Source: Sulfolobales archaeon HS-7 (GTDB taxonomy: Archaea; Thermoproteota; Thermoprotei_A; Sulfolobales; Sulfolobaceae). Taken from it: DNA of 64,000 nt. The position numbers and the translations under genes were made by a program. The first letter of the stretch is position 1; the number at the start of each line of letters is the position of its first letter. Of this stretch, positions 45,211 through 55,310 are shown in pieces. The notes below the pieces were generated by a model. That model worked only from the letters and a program-made list of their open reading frames with translations, was not told the DNA's origin and did no database searches. The stretch lies in NCBI GenBank assembly GCA_019704295.1, contig AP024596.1, forward strand, positions 1,597,369 through 1,661,368. The letters are read 5' to 3'.

Positions 45211-46500
45211 TCATATTATAATGACTCTCTTGGCCTTCCCTTCATATCGGGGTAATTCTCCAGGAGAAGCAAACTCCACTTGAGGTCTTGCAAATACTAC
45301 GGACTGTATTTCCTCAATAAGTCTTTTTCTAAGTTCTTCTGAGGGAGTTTTGGTCTCAACCTTTATTAGGAAAAGACTTGCGTCTTTAGATATCGTTACT
45401 TGATATTCTATTACTTCCTTGTGAAAATGCATTACGTGAGCTATTGCAGTAGGGTAGATTTTAACTCCACGGTAGAATACGACGTCATCGCTTCTCCCCT
45501 TAATAATGGAAATTTTCGGAAAGGGAAGCCTGTCACTGCTTTCCTCCATCCTAGTTAGATCGCGCGTTCTATATCTCAGGAGAGGCATCCCTTCTCTAGT
45601 TAGTGTGGTTAAAACAAGTTCGCCATCCTCACCTTCTCCAACATGTTCCCCTGTCTCGGGATCAATTATCTCAACTAGAAAGTGATCTGTCCATATATGC
45701 ATAAATTTGTGTTCATCCTCAGGACACTCCTGTGCAACTCCAGGACCTATGGCCTCAGTCATTCCGTAAATTTCCCTGGCTCCGCCTCCTTTCCCCTTTA
45801 AGCCGAATCCCTCTTCTATTCTATCCAGTGTATCGGGAGACATAGCCTCAGCTCCAGGAATAGCTATCCTTAACTTAGTTTCAGTGGGGTCAAGACCCAT
45901 CTCCCTCATTTTCTCAAGTATTACAAGTTCGTATGATGGTGTCCCGGTTATAACTGTTGCTTGAAAGTCAATTACAGTATTTATTAAGGCCTCGGTTCGC
46001 CCAGTGCCCCAGGGGATGACCTTAGCACCTAGCTCTTGTGCTCCTATATGTAATCCTAAACCGCCAGTGAAAAGACCGTAGCCGTAAATGTTAGCTATTA
46101 TATCGTCCTTCTTGACACCGGCAACGAGAAGACACCTAGCTACTAGTTCTCGCCACAACTTCATATCAGCGGCAGTATAAGCCCCGATAGTGGGTTTACC
46201 CGTGGTACCGCTCGTCATATGCCATCCAACGATCGTGGACAGCGGAACTGTTAGAAAATCCCCGCCATAAGGGTAACCACTCTTGCGTAGATCTTCCTTA
46301 GTAGTAAAGGGGATTTTGGTTATGTCCTTTGCCACGTCCTCAGGGGTTAGATTTCTATCCCTCATTAATCTATGGTAAAACGGTGAGTCTGCGTAAACCC
46401 TTTTTAATAATGCCCGCAATCTGAATTCTTGAATGCTTGCTATCTGTTCCTTGTCTAGCGACATAGGTCTGATGTTGTCGTAATCAATCAACCACATCAC
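45211..46500 (-). CDS. paaK: Phenylacetate-CoA ligase-like enzyme
   Basis: 429 residues of the PaaK adenylate-forming family. The AMP motif MTSGTTGKPTIGAYT, GTPSYELVILEKM, EIYGMTEAIGPGVAQEC and YRTRDLTRMEE all fit, with the short C-terminal domain. It forms acyl-AMP and then acyl-CoA from an aromatic or other organic acid. It overlaps the DUF35 gene by 17 bases (7 or more if a later ATG is used) and is the last gene of the thiolase/DUF35/ligase unit. The true substrate is not deducible. Confidence 0.8.
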   Translation of the reverse strand: MMWLIDYDNIRPMSLDKEQIASIQEFRLRALLKRVYADSPFYHRLMRDRNLTPEDVAKDITKIPFTTKEDLRKSGYPYGGDFLTVPLSTIVGWHMTSGTTGKPTIGAYTAADMKLWRELVARCLLVAGVKKDDIIANIYGYGLFTGGLGLHIGAQELGAKVIPWGTGRTEALINTVIDFQATVITGTPSYELVILEKMREMGLDPTETKLRIAIPGAEAMSPDTLDRIEEGFGLKGKGGGAREIYGMTEAIGPGVAQECPEDEHKFMHIWTDHFLVEIIDPETGEHVGEGEDGELVLTTLTREGMPLLRYRTRDLTRMEESSDRLPFPKISIIKGRSDDVVFYRGVKIYPTAIAHVMHFHKEVIEYQVTISKDASLFLIKVETKTPSEELRKRLIEEIQSVVFARPQVEFASPGELPRYEGKAKRVIII

Positions 46501-46861
46501 CTATTACCCTTGTCCCGTCCGTCCTTAACATTACTCTCGATCCTACCCTTGGTTTACCAACTAGCCAGCACATTAAATTCAGGTTACCCACATTCACTAT
46601 CCCTACGATATAGCTAAAATCCTCGAATCCCTGAGGTTTCGAAAACACCTCAGAGAAGGTCTGCACAATTCCTTCCCTTTTGACCTCGAACCACTCCATG
46701 TCGCTCGAACCACAAGTACAATTTACTCTAGGTGGAAAGTATTCATTTCCGCATCTCTTACACCGCGTCGCCACTATCTCGCCTTTCTTTAAACCTTCCC
46801 AGAATCTCTCATATCCCTCTATAGGGATCTGGTATTTCATGTAAAGAGGTAATCCCTCCAT
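46484..46861 (-). CDS. DUF35 OB-fold zinc-ribbon acyl-CoA-binding protein
   Basis: 125 residues from the ATG at 46861, four bases after the thiolase stop. The open frame runs further upstream, but that part overlaps the thiolase gene. The rubredoxin-like ribbon (CKRCGNEYFPPRVNCTCGS) and the OB-fold strand block (GIVQTFSEVFSKPQGFEDF) are typical. In archaea such proteins bind thiolase and channel acyl-CoA, as known for the HMG-CoA synthase/thiolase complex. It is almost always paired with a thiolase, as here. Confidence 0.85.
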   Translation of the reverse strand: MEGLPLYMKYQIPIEGYERFWEGLKKGEIVATRCKRCGNEYFPPRVNCTCGSSDMEWFEVKREGIVQTFSEVFSKPQGFEDFSYIVGIVNVGNLNLMCWLVGKPRVGSRVMLRTDGTRVIGDVVD

Positions 46862-46865
46862 ACTA

Positions 46866-48026
46866 TCACCGAGAGTATACGAATACATATGCGTAATGTC
46901 CTGTTCCACCAACGTTATGAGACAGTGCGATATACTTCTTAAACTGATGCTGAACAGATCCTGCCTCATCTCTCATCTGTTTTGTAATCTCATAAATCAT
47001 TGAAAGTCCCGTAGCACCTAATGGATGTCCTTTTGCTTTAAGCCCTCCAAAGAGGTTAGTTCCCACTTTACCTCCCTTTTCCGTTTGTCCTTCCCTTAAT
47101 AGTGATACCCCCTTACCTCTTTCAGCGAATCCGAGGTCCTCATACGCAATTATTTCCGCTATTGAAAAGCAGTCATGAACTGTTGCGTACTCAACGTCAG
47201 CAGGCACGATACCCGCCATGCTGTACGCGTTATTAGCCGCTTCCCTCGCAGATCTTAGGGACGTCCACTCCCCTCTACTCGCTAAGGATGACGTATCGCT
47301 GGAGTAGCCTACGCCCTTAATCCAGACAGGGGCATCAGTTATCTTTTTAGCAACCTCTTCGGACGCAAATATTACCGCTGCAGCGCCGTCACTTATGGGA
47401 GAACAGTCAAGCAACTTAAGGGGAGAGGATATCACTCTAGACTTAAGTACGTCGTCTACCGAAATCGATTTCCTGAGATGAGCCTTTTCGTTGCTTAACG
47501 CGTATTTGTGGGCTTTAACCGAAGCGAGAGCCATGTCCTCTTCCGTTGTACCGTATAGGGCCATATGTCTCCTCGCATATAGCGCGTAATATGTAGGGAA
47601 TGTTGTACCGTATAGGTGGAACTCGTATTGGTAGTTTCCACCTCTACCGCCAATAGCAAGGGAAGTAGCGGTACCTACCTCAGTCATCTTGTCCACTCCT
47701 ATCGCTAACACAATCTTTGCCAAGCCTGACCTTATTGCCATATACGCATTTAGGGCAGCAGCCGAACCCGTTGCACAAGCAGCTTCAACCCTAATCGGAG
47801 CCTTGCCAACTAGTCCGTTGTACTCCGCAACTACTGGTGCTGGGTAAATCTCGACTCCCCTATATGCAGTGCTTCCGATTATTGTCAAATCGATATCTTG
47901 AAGAGTTAATCCTGCGTCGTTTAAAGACTCTTGAACCGCTTCCCAGCTTAATTCCCTGATCGAAACGTCGTCCCTTTTTCCGAACTTGCTGTTTCCTACA
48001 CCTATAACGGCTACTTTAGAACTCAT
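46866..48026 (-). CDS. Thiolase (SCP-x/acetyl-CoA acetyltransferase type)
   Basis: 386 residues. The active-site cysteine is C84 in EAACATGSAA. HDCFSIAEIIAYEDLGF, NLFGGLKAKGHPLGATG and SHNVGGTGHYAYVFV near the C-terminus supply the histidine and the oxyanion loops. It is of the archaeal DUF35-associated class, which condenses acetyl-CoA or cleaves beta-ketoacyl-CoA. It is the first gene of a unit with the DUF35 protein and a CoA ligase. With the acyl-CoA dehydrogenase and FixABCX nearby, cleavage in a beta-oxidation-like path is the better guess. Confidence 0.85.
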   Translation of the reverse strand: MSSKVAVIGVGNSKFGKRDDVSIRELSWEAVQESLNDAGLTLQDIDLTIIGSTAYRGVEIYPAPVVAEYNGLVGKAPIRVEAACATGSAAALNAYMAIRSGLAKIVLAIGVDKMTEVGTATSLAIGGRGGNYQYEFHLYGTTFPTYYALYARRHMALYGTTEEDMALASVKAHKYALSNEKAHLRKSISVDDVLKSRVISSPLKLLDCSPISDGAAAVIFASEEVAKKITDAPVWIKGVGYSSDTSSLASRGEWTSLRSAREAANNAYSMAGIVPADVEYATVHDCFSIAEIIAYEDLGFAERGKGVSLLREGQTEKGGKVGTNLFGGLKAKGHPLGATGLSMIYEITKQMRDEAGSVQHQFKKYIALSHNVGGTGHYAYVFVYSR

Positions 48027-48583
48027 AAAGTTTTTTAGAACTTCTTATTTTATAATTATCTTAGGAAAACATATCAATCAAACTGTACGTGCGAACCATT
48101 TCGAATTGTGCCTAGGAGGCTTCCAAGATGGTCGTAACCCCTCTACTACCTTCATAGTTTCTTGATTCTATTCACAGTATTCCAGTGAACTAACGATATT
48201 TACGTATATTGGTGTCCCTGTCATCTAAATATCCTCTTCTCGAAGGGATCTCGTAAATGAGGTTCCATGAACCGTTGTGTAGTGCTCAATACGAAAAGTT
48301 TACAAAGAGGTTCTATTGGTTTAAGTTGCCCTACTCAGTGGGTACGAGTTGGTCCCTTCAGTAAAAGTCTTCGATTTTTTATAAAGAACTTTTGGATCAT
48401 CCCATGGTCTTCCCCTGACCTAATAAGGATGTAGGATTTCAAAATCTACCTTTCATTAACTACTTTAAAACTATTTTAGCAAGCGTACAACTTGCGAAAG
48501 AGATACGGAAATGTTCTCTCTCGGTGATCATAGCTTATAAAAATCTTGAGGGGAGGGTACTGCCTCATAGAAGCGTTATCCGA
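48027..48583. other. Intergenic region, nothing recognised
   Basis: No gene, repeat or structured signal was recognised. The thiolase promoter lies near the left end (AT-rich, 48040-48060). Confidence 0.4.
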
Positions 48584-49516
48584 TTACGCGGTTACTAGAA
48601 GTCCTCTTCTCTCTAACTCCCTTAGGAACAGGGCGTTTTGCCTTAACTCTTCCTCCCTAAACTTCATTTCCCCAACTAAGTTTCTCATCTTATCGCATGA
48701 GAAAATTACTCCTGAGTATCTAAGTAATTGCCTTACCTCACCGGGTAAAAACGGATTTACGATCCATTTTGGCAGACTCACTTTACTCCACTTAGCTCGA
48801 AATACACTTACGAAAGGCGTCAGTAGATCCGTTATAGTCTTAGGTTCGCATTCCGTAGCGTATAGGTAACTCCTCTTAGGCTTCATCTCAGCCAAGGACT
48901 CAATTGCTTTAGATATATATGATACGGAGACAGGCATGTAACTTATTTTGATATCAGGAACAACGCCAAACTTGGAAATTAGTTTAGACATTGAGTACAT
49001 CTTTACGAACTGGACGTGGGCAGAATTCGGACCGTAAACTAGTGTGGGTCTTAGAATGATGGAATTTTCATTCTCCTTGAGTACCTCCCTCTCACCCTCT
49101 AATTTTGATATTTCAAATGGAGAAGTTGGATTAAGTCCATGACCGTGGGGACTTTCCTCTGAAACTACGCTTCCTTGTTGACCCAACGTAGCTCCGCTGA
49201 GATGTATGAAGGTTTTCCCTGAACTTAATTTTGCCAATAGTCCAGGTATTTCAACATTAGCAAATCTGAGGGTATTTTCATCACCCATAATCTCGCCTAT
49301 AAAGTTAACTACTACATCAGATTCCTCTATCAACTTCCTCATGTCCTCACTCCTCGGCTCTGCTTTGACCACTTCCACCTTATCCTTTAAATCCTCAGCG
49401 TAGATTGACGTTACTTGGTTTAATTTCCTGTAAGTTACTGTTACGTTATGATGTGCGGAGAGGTAAAGCGCAACATTGTTAGATATAAATCCTAGACCGG
49501 TAAGTAGAAAATTCAT
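48584..49516 (-). CDS. Atypical NAD-binding SDR (NDUFA9/NmrA-like)
   Basis: 310 residues with an extended Rossmann fold. The start FLLTGLGFISNNVALYL is a modified GxxGxxG nucleotide motif, and VVNFIGEIMG, FIHLSGATLG and ILRPTLVYGP follow the epimerase/NDUFA9 pattern. The Y-x3-K pair is not evident (the matching place reads SPFEISKLEGE), so catalysis is doubtful and a binding or redox-sensing role is possible. It lies between the CoA-ligase unit and the acyl-CoA dehydrogenase, on the opposite strand to the latter. Confidence 0.65.
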   Translation of the reverse strand: MNFLLTGLGFISNNVALYLSAHHNVTVTYRKLNQVTSIYAEDLKDKVEVVKAEPRSEDMRKLIEESDVVVNFIGEIMGDENTLRFANVEIPGLLAKLSSGKTFIHLSGATLGQQGSVVSEESPHGHGLNPTSPFEISKLEGEREVLKENENSIILRPTLVYGPNSAHVQFVKMYSMSKLISKFGVVPDIKISYMPVSVSYISKAIESLAEMKPKRSYLYATECEPKTITDLLTPFVSVFRAKWSKVSLPKWIVNPFLPGEVRQLLRYSGVIFSCDKMRNLVGEMKFREEELRQNALFLRELERRGLLVTA

Positions 49517-49941
49517 ACGCTATATTTCCCTATAGTTTTTAAAAAGTGTTTTAAATTAATTCTTTACGAACGTCGCTGTGAACTCTAGGGAAGGAAGAAT
49601 CACCCCATAGCAATTCTTTCCATTTTCTTACTTAGGAACTTAGCATTAGATGATTGTAAACGTGTAAATATGGCTATCTCGATATGCTTCGCCACCATCA
49701 AATCCCTCGCCGGATGTTACAAGGTTGTGATAGTCAAAATTAAGGTAGTTTCAATTCATTTTCACCTACATATTCCTCAAGTCATTACGTCATTAGGATA
49801 GGTTCATGCCTCCAGTGTGGGGTAATCCATTAAGATAGAAACACGGGCTTTAAGCAGTGAGCGGATTGAAGGGTTGCCCTCCTGAGGTGAAGGGAACGTA
49901 CCGACAAAGGAGATAAATATTTCCTGCAAGAATTGATCGTT
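49517..49941. other. Intergenic region with acyl-CoA dehydrogenase promoter
   Basis: A TATA-like box (ataaatatt, about 49913-49921) lies 25-28 bases before the ATG at 49942. No gene was seen in the rest. Confidence 0.45.
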
Positions 49942-51087
49942 ATGGATTTCAGTTTTTCTGAGGACGAAAACCTACTCAGAAGTTCAGTAAGGAATTTCTT
50001 GACAAGGGAATTAGAACCTATAGCAAGGAGAATAGATGAGGAGGAAAGAATACCTCGAGAGTTTGTATTAAAGGCTGGAGAGCAGAAGCTCTGGGCACCA
50101 ACTGTCCCAGAGGAGTACGGAGGAATTAACGCCGACTCCCTAAAAGCATGTATAATAGCCGAGGAATTTGCTAGAGCGGACATAAGCATGGCCACCGCTG
50201 TTATGTTTCTCCTTGAGGCTAGCTGGGGATACGTTTTATCCAAGTACGGTTCTAAGGAATTGAGTAAGAAAGTACTTACCAAGGTGACTTCAGGAGAGTG
50301 GTTCTTAGGAATAGCGTCAACCGAACCTCAAGGTGGAAGCGATGTGGCTAACATAAGGACAAAAGCTGAGAGAATTAGAGGAGGTTGGCATATAAAGGGA
50401 GAGAAGATTTACATAAGCGGAGCCGTAGAGGCAAGGGAATGGGGCGGTGGGCATCTCTTACTAGCCAAAACTGATCCAGAAAAGGGACATAGAGGAATTA
50501 CAATGTTTTTTGTCCCGGTTACTGAAGAAACGTCAATAACTAAGCTCAGGAATATGGGAAGAATGGGCATTTCAACCTCAATTGTCAGGTACGACGTGGA
50601 TGTGGAAGAGGAAAACGTTGTGGGAGAAACGAATAAGGGATTTTACTATGCAATGGATGGTTTCAATCATGCGCGTCCATTAGTTGCCGCTGCATCCCTT
50701 GGCAGTGCAGAGAAGGTCTTGGAAATTGGCGTAAATTACGTAAAGGGTAGAGAGGCTTTTGGGAAAAAGCTTTACGAACATCAGGGAATAGCGTTTGAGG
50801 CCTCTGAGTTGAAGACTAAACTCGAAATGGCCAAGCTTTTAACTTACAAAGCTGCTTGGGGTGTAGACACCGAAGAGGGTCCCACACTTGCAGCTATGGC
50901 TAAGCTAATAGCGCCTCAGACCAGCATGGAGATAGTTAAATCCGTTATGATGTGGATGGGAGGATATAGTTACTCTAAGGATGCCGATGTTGAGAGGGCA
51001 ATGCGAGGAATCTTCAGCTATCTGGTAGGTGCTGAGGGAGCTCTCAACGTAATGAAGATGATAATTTCAAAGCGAATCTTTTCGTAA
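49942..51087 (+). CDS. Acyl-CoA dehydrogenase
   Basis: 381 residues from the ATG at 49942. A TTG three codons earlier is possible, but the TATA spacing favours the ATG as a leaderless start. All family regions are present: FSFSEDENLLRSSVRNFL, WAPTVPEEYGGI, GIASTEPQGGSDVANIRT with the FAD-contacting serine region, GEKIYISGA, and RPLVAAASLGSAEKVLE. The closing stretch YLVGAEGALNVMKM holds the usual C-terminal region. It oxidises acyl-CoA to enoyl-CoA and passes electrons to an ETF, most likely the FixAB proteins encoded 1.5 kb downstream. Confidence 0.88.
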   Translation: MDFSFSEDENLLRSSVRNFLTRELEPIARRIDEEERIPREFVLKAGEQKLWAPTVPEEYGGINADSLKACIIAEEFARADISMATAVMFLLEASWGYVLSKYGSKELSKKVLTKVTSGEWFLGIASTEPQGGSDVANIRTKAERIRGGWHIKGEKIYISGAVEAREWGGGHLLLAKTDPEKGHRGITMFFVPVTEETSITKLRNMGRMGISTSIVRYDVDVEEENVVGETNKGFYYAMDGFNHARPLVAAASLGSAEKVLEIGVNYVKGREAFGKKLYEHQGIAFEASELKTKLEMAKLLTYKAAWGVDTEEGPTLAAMAKLIAPQTSMEIVKSVMMWMGGYSYSKDADVERAMRGIFSYLVGAEGALNVMKMIISKRIFS

Positions 51088-51344
51088 CTTCTTTTCGCGA
51101 TAACCTTCCCTACCACTGTTTATTGTCCAACCTAAACTTCATTATTGAGTTAAAGTAGAGCACTGCTCTTCTGAATTACAGACACTAGGTTTAGTGAAGT
51201 AATCAAGAACTTTTAATTTTAACAGATTCCTTCAAATACTATTCAACAACAGTAGAAAAAATTCAAGAAAACCTTTCATAGAAGGTTCCTCTAGGCAAAT
51301 TACAGAAGTCGTACAATAGATCTTTCTTTACCCCTCCATCAAAA

Positions 51345-51923
51345 TCAAATTGCGCTCCTTATACCCAATAGGTGTAAATTCAGGAAGGTTAGCACAACTC
51401 CGATGATGCCCCCTATTAGCACTTGATCTATTGAGTGGTTTTTTTCCCTGATTCTCGCATATCCTACGACTGGAGGGATTACGAAAAAGGGAACGAAGAA
51501 CCAGCCCAACACGTAAAATAGACCAGCTGCCATTCCACCCGCTACTGCAGTGTGGATGCTTATTTTATATCTAAGGGTAATTGCCAGAATTATTGTGGTA
51601 TTAATCGTGTAGGTTGCCTCTAAGGCCGAGATTAATACATTCTTTAAGAGAAAAACCGTTAAAACAATAGCAATACCATATCCTAAAATTGAGGGTAAGA
51701 TAACGAATACTCTCTGTTCCCTTTTCTTGATCATTACGTCAGAGACAATTCCTTTTTTCATCATATACAGGGTTATGACAAATGGTAATACGGAGAAGAA
51801 AAATGTCGTTACCGCAAATGTTAAGAAACCCATCCTTAGCCAAAACTCTATTATAGTAAAGGCGATTAGAGTGGGGACAGATGGATGAAATAAACTCGAA
51901 ATAGCCCTCCAAACATTTACCAT
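51345..51923 (-). CDS. PAP2-like membrane phosphatase
   Basis: 192 residues with about six hydrophobic segments. A degenerate PAP2 signature is visible: KISIHTAVAGG in place of P-S-G-H, and ARIREKNHSIDQVLIG matching the S-R-x5-H-x3-D pattern, which keeps the arginine, histidine and aspartate. Family members dephosphorylate isoprenoid or lipid pyrophosphates, which fits recycling of the dolichyl-phosphate carrier of N-glycosylation. The altered first motif lowers certainty about activity. Confidence 0.65.
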   Translation of the reverse strand: MVNVWRAISSLFHPSVPTLIAFTIIEFWLRMGFLTFAVTTFFFSVLPFVITLYMMKKGIVSDVMIKKREQRVFVILPSILGYGIAIVLTVFLLKNVLISALEATYTINTTIILAITLRYKISIHTAVAGGMAAGLFYVLGWFFVPFFVIPPVVGYARIREKNHSIDQVLIGGIIGVVLTFLNLHLLGIRSAI

Positions 51924-52540
51924 GTCATACGCGTTACTAAAACTCCTTTTTAAATATTAGGGGTATACGTCACTAAAAGTCTATGTTCTATGTAAAATAA
52001 ATGTTAATTTAAAAATTAAATTTAGTATTTAGGAATAACACGCGTGCGTCATAGACCTTAATTAGGATGACAAACAATCGCGAATGTAAGAGATTGAGCA
52101 CTTTACTAACCTCATAGACTTACAGTATCAACAGGTTCGGAAGTCTCAGTAAAGGATAAACCCGTGTCAGAAAAGGTCGCTAAGGCTGATACTTCCACGG
52201 GGTAAACACGTAGCGCAGGGACTACAATAGCGATCCATACTATGTTAATATAGTTAGCATTCTCCACTCACTGTTCCCATAGCCATGTTACAGGCAAAGC
52301 ACTCAATGCCTGGAAAATTACGAAATTATTATTACATTTGATAAATCGATTTCATGTTGTACATTACACAAGGAATTTAATTTTAGTATATCTTTTTTAC
52401 AATTTTTTACTTTACCCGGTTATTCACCTTATTTACACATTAGCCATTATCACTGGTCTTCCGCTACATCAAGATGAAACTGTCATTAAGTATGATGTCT
52501 TTTAAGCTAATTTTAATTTGATTCACGTAGAGTAAATGAC
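51924..52540. other. Intergenic region before the fix operon
   Basis: No intact gene was seen. Broken open pieces (about 52140-52330) may be relic. The 180 bases before fixA are AT-rich, with TATA-like runs (ttttaagctaattttaattt, about 52500-52519). Confidence 0.4.
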
Positions 52541-53263
52541 ATGACTCTGAACATACTGGTTGCATTCAAGATAGTGCCTGACGAAACGCTGATAAAGATC
52601 TCGGGCGATAAGGTAGACCTCAACGTGCCGGTTAAGATAAGTACATATGACAAGAATGCCATCGAAGAGGGGCTTGAATTAAGGGAAAAATATGGTGGAA
52701 AGGTTATAGGAATTTCAGTAGGGGTTAACGATAGGAAGACTATAAGGGAAGCATTAGCGATGGGATTGGATGAGGTCATATCAATAACTCCTAAAACTTA
52801 CGCTGACGCTCTAGCGACAGCGAAATTGATCTCTGAGGAAGCTAAAGGGTACGATTTGCTAATTTTCGGAGAGTCAAGTACTGATGGTGGCGATTCCGCG
52901 GTAGGGCCAATGGTGGGAGAGATCCTCGGCTATCCAGTAATTACATATGTTAGGAGAGTGGAAATACAAGATGGTTTCCTCGTTGCGGAAAGAAACCTAA
53001 CTCCAGAAGTAGAGGAAGTGAAGGCTAAGCTTCCCTGCGTTATCTCAGTAACAGGAGAGGCTAACACTCCGAGGATTCCGACGCTAAAGCAGATAATGGA
53101 GTCTGGAAAAAAGAAGGTGGTAGCTAAGGAGGTCGAAATTGCCTCGAGCTCCCGTCTTGTAAACCTTACTCCGTATTTTGTGCCTAGGAAGAAAGTGATA
53201 ATAGAGGGTAAATTAGAGGAACAGGTACAAAAAGTAGTTGAGATACTAAGGGGGAACTTATGA
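52541..53263 (+). CDS. fixA: FixA, electron transfer flavoprotein beta subunit
   Basis: 240 residues. ETF-beta features are NILVAFKIVPDE at the start, KNAIEEGLELREKYGGKVIGISVG, the nucleotide-binding AMGLDEVISIT, LLIFGESSTDGGDSAVGPMVGEILGYP and the C-terminal arm. It pairs with FixB in a heterodimer that accepts electrons from acyl-CoA or NADH. It is the first gene of a tightly packed fixABCX operon, and its stop overlaps the fixB start by 4 bases (atga). Confidence 0.9.
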   Translation: MTLNILVAFKIVPDETLIKISGDKVDLNVPVKISTYDKNAIEEGLELREKYGGKVIGISVGVNDRKTIREALAMGLDEVISITPKTYADALATAKLISEEAKGYDLLIFGESSTDGGDSAVGPMVGEILGYPVITYVRRVEIQDGFLVAERNLTPEVEEVKAKLPCVISVTGEANTPRIPTLKQIMESGKKKVVAKEVEIASSSRLVNLTPYFVPRKKVIIEGKLEEQVQKVVEILRGNL

Positions 53264-54105
53264 TAGTAGTTTACTCAACTGATCAGGAGAAATTTAAGAA
53301 ACTTTCAGGATTTGCGCAGACGTTATCAGACGAAGTAATAGGAGTCGCTCCGTTTCGCGATAATCACGTCAAGAAGCTTATAGTAGCCAAAACGGAGGAT
53401 TTAGCTGTTGAAACGATATCTGAACAGAGGCCCTCCCTAGTTCTGTTATCTGAGGGAAAAAGGGAGGTAACTGTAGGCGCTAGGGTTGCTGCCAGGCTTA
53501 ACGCTCCGTTCTCATCCTCGTGTAATTCCCTAAAAGTAGAAGGAGGTAAGGTCGTAGTGGAGAGATTGGGATTTGGAGGAGTGGTAAAAGCTACGGTAGA
53601 GTTAAGTACTCCTGCGGTTGTTGTAATACAGCCTCCGGACTCGGAATCAAGGGAGTTCGAAACTGAAATTCACGAATACGAGGGAAAGGGAAAAATGGAG
53701 ATTCTAAATACCAAGAGGCAAACGTCTACGGTTAACCTCCAATCGGCGAAGGTCATTGTGTCGGTAGGAAGAGGTATAGGGGGTAAAGAAAACGTTAAGT
53801 ACGCTGAGGAATTGGCTCAGGTGTTAAACGCTGCATTGGCAGGGAGTAGACCAGTGACAGCTGAGTTAAAGTGGCTTCCCGAGGACAGACAAGTGGGTCT
53901 GTCCGGAACAAAGGTAAGACCCAAGGTTTACATAGCTGTAGGAATATCTGGTCAACCTCAACATTTAGCAGGGATGAAGGATTCCGGATTAGTTATAGCG
54001 GTAAATAAGGATAAGAATGCACCGATAGTTGAGAACGCGGACTATACGGTAATTGCAGATGCTATTGAGTTTTGTAAAGCCATTACAGAGGCGCTAAAGA
54101 AGTGA
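53260..54105 (+). CDS. fixB: FixB, electron transfer flavoprotein alpha subunit
   Basis: 281 residues, ETF-alpha. The FAD-binding C-terminal domain is clear: VIVSVGRGIGGKENVKYAEELA, then GLSGTKVRPKVYIAVGISGQPQHLAGM and VNKDKNAPIVENADYTVIAD, the PROSITE ETF-alpha region. It is somewhat shorter than mitochondrial ETF-alpha, as usual in archaea. It overlaps both fixA and fixC by four bases, indicating translational coupling. Confidence 0.9.
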   Translation: MIVVYSTDQEKFKKLSGFAQTLSDEVIGVAPFRDNHVKKLIVAKTEDLAVETISEQRPSLVLLSEGKREVTVGARVAARLNAPFSSSCNSLKVEGGKVVVERLGFGGVVKATVELSTPAVVVIQPPDSESREFETEIHEYEGKGKMEILNTKRQTSTVNLQSAKVIVSVGRGIGGKENVKYAEELAQVLNAALAGSRPVTAELKWLPEDRQVGLSGTKVRPKVYIAVGISGQPQHLAGMKDSGLVIAVNKDKNAPIVENADYTVIADAIEFCKAITEALKK

Positions 54106-55310
54106 ATTATGACGCAGACGTAGCTATTGTAGGAGCGGGATTAGGGGGAATATCCGCATCAATATCCGCCGTAAAGGAAGGTCTTAACCCAATTGTAATA
54201 GAGAGGGGGGAATACTCTGGCGCTAAGAACGTATCAGGAGGAAGGATGTACATACATGCATTGAAGAGTTTAATTCCCGACGTAGAAGAGAGGGCTCCTC
54301 TCGAGAGGCCTATAACTAGGGAAACCTACAAGGTATTCTGCAATAAGGGAAGGGAGTTATCCTTTACCTTTAAGGAAAAAAGTAAGACGAGTTTCTCAGT
54401 TCTCAGGGCGAAGTTCGACAGGTGGTATGCATCAGCAGCCGAGGAGATAGGAGTGACAATATCATATGGTACTTACTTAATGGGATTACAGGAGGAAGAA
54501 GACGGAATTACCCTAAATACCTCTCTCGGAGACATAAGGGTTAAGTACGTTATTGACGCAGGAGGTGTGACTGCCCCTGTCGCGAGGTTGTTGGGAAGAA
54601 ACCTGAAGCCTGAGCACTTGATGCTGGGCGTTAAAGAGGTGATTTCATATGTTCAGGACTTGCCAGAGGACGAGGGAGAAGCAACGACAGTTATAGGTCT
54701 CACTAGAGGATTGAAGGGAGGTGGTTTCGTCTATACAAATAAGGACACTACATCGATAGGTGTTACATTGAAGGTTGATTCCCTTCAAAGTGGTTCGATC
54801 AAAGCTAGCGAGGTGGTAGAGAATTACAGGGCGGGATTGGGATTAAGAGGGGACGTGCTAGAGTACTCCGCACATCTCATACCCTATTACGGATGGGGGA
54901 ACCTTCCGCCACTGTACTATAACAGAGTCCTGGCTGTAGGCGATGCAGCGGGTTTACTCATTTCTGACGGATTCGTGATTAGAGGAATGGACCTTGCAAT
55001 AGGTTCTGGCGTAATTGCAGGAATTGCCGTTAAGAAAGTAATAGATGGAAGTCCGCTGTCGATTTATGAGGAGATGCTAAAGAGAAGTTTCGTCCTAAGC
55101 GATATGAGAAAGGCGTGGAAGGCTTTTCAAGCGCTTTCAAACCCCAATTTCTACGGGGAATATGAGGATGCGTTATGTGAGGCACTATCTAGAGAATTCT
55201 TGGTTAACGGGAAACAAAGACCTACCCTGATAGAGGCCCTCCTAAAATCATTTTACGATAACGGATTGAATTTCTCGGAAGCGGTGAAAGAAATATGGAA
55301 AATAGTGTAA
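54102..55310 (+). CDS. fixC: FixC, ETF-quinone oxidoreductase-like flavoprotein
   Basis: 402 residues. The FAD motif VAIVGAGLGGISASISA is at the N-terminus, then ERGEYSGAKNVSGGRMY, and VGDAAGLLISDGFVIRGMDLAI near residue 285. It starts with GTG overlapping the fixB stop. FixC takes electrons from FixAB and hands them, with FixX, to membrane quinone. In some organisms the complex bifurcates electrons to ferredoxin. Which mode applies here is unknown. Confidence 0.9.
   Translation: MNYDADVAIVGAGLGGISASISAVKEGLNPIVIERGEYSGAKNVSGGRMYIHALKSLIPDVEERAPLERPITRETYKVFCNKGRELSFTFKEKSKTSFSVLRAKFDRWYASAAEEIGVTISYGTYLMGLQEEEDGITLNTSLGDIRVKYVIDAGGVTAPVARLLGRNLKPEHLMLGVKEVISYVQDLPEDEGEATTVIGLTRGLKGGGFVYTNKDTTSIGVTLKVDSLQSGSIKASEVVENYRAGLGLRGDVLEYSAHLIPYYGWGNLPPLYYNRVLAVGDAAGLLISDGFVIRGMDLAIGSGVIAGIAVKKVIDGSPLSIYEEMLKRSFVLSDMRKAWKAFQALSNPNFYGEYEDALCEALSREFLVNGKQRPTLIEALLKSFYDNGLNFSEAVKEIWKIV

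Noticed and set aside
46862..46969. N-terminal extension of the DUF35 protein
   Set aside because: The extra 36 codons lie wholly or partly over the thiolase 3' end in another frame. The ATG at 46861 right after the thiolase stop gives the usual family start.
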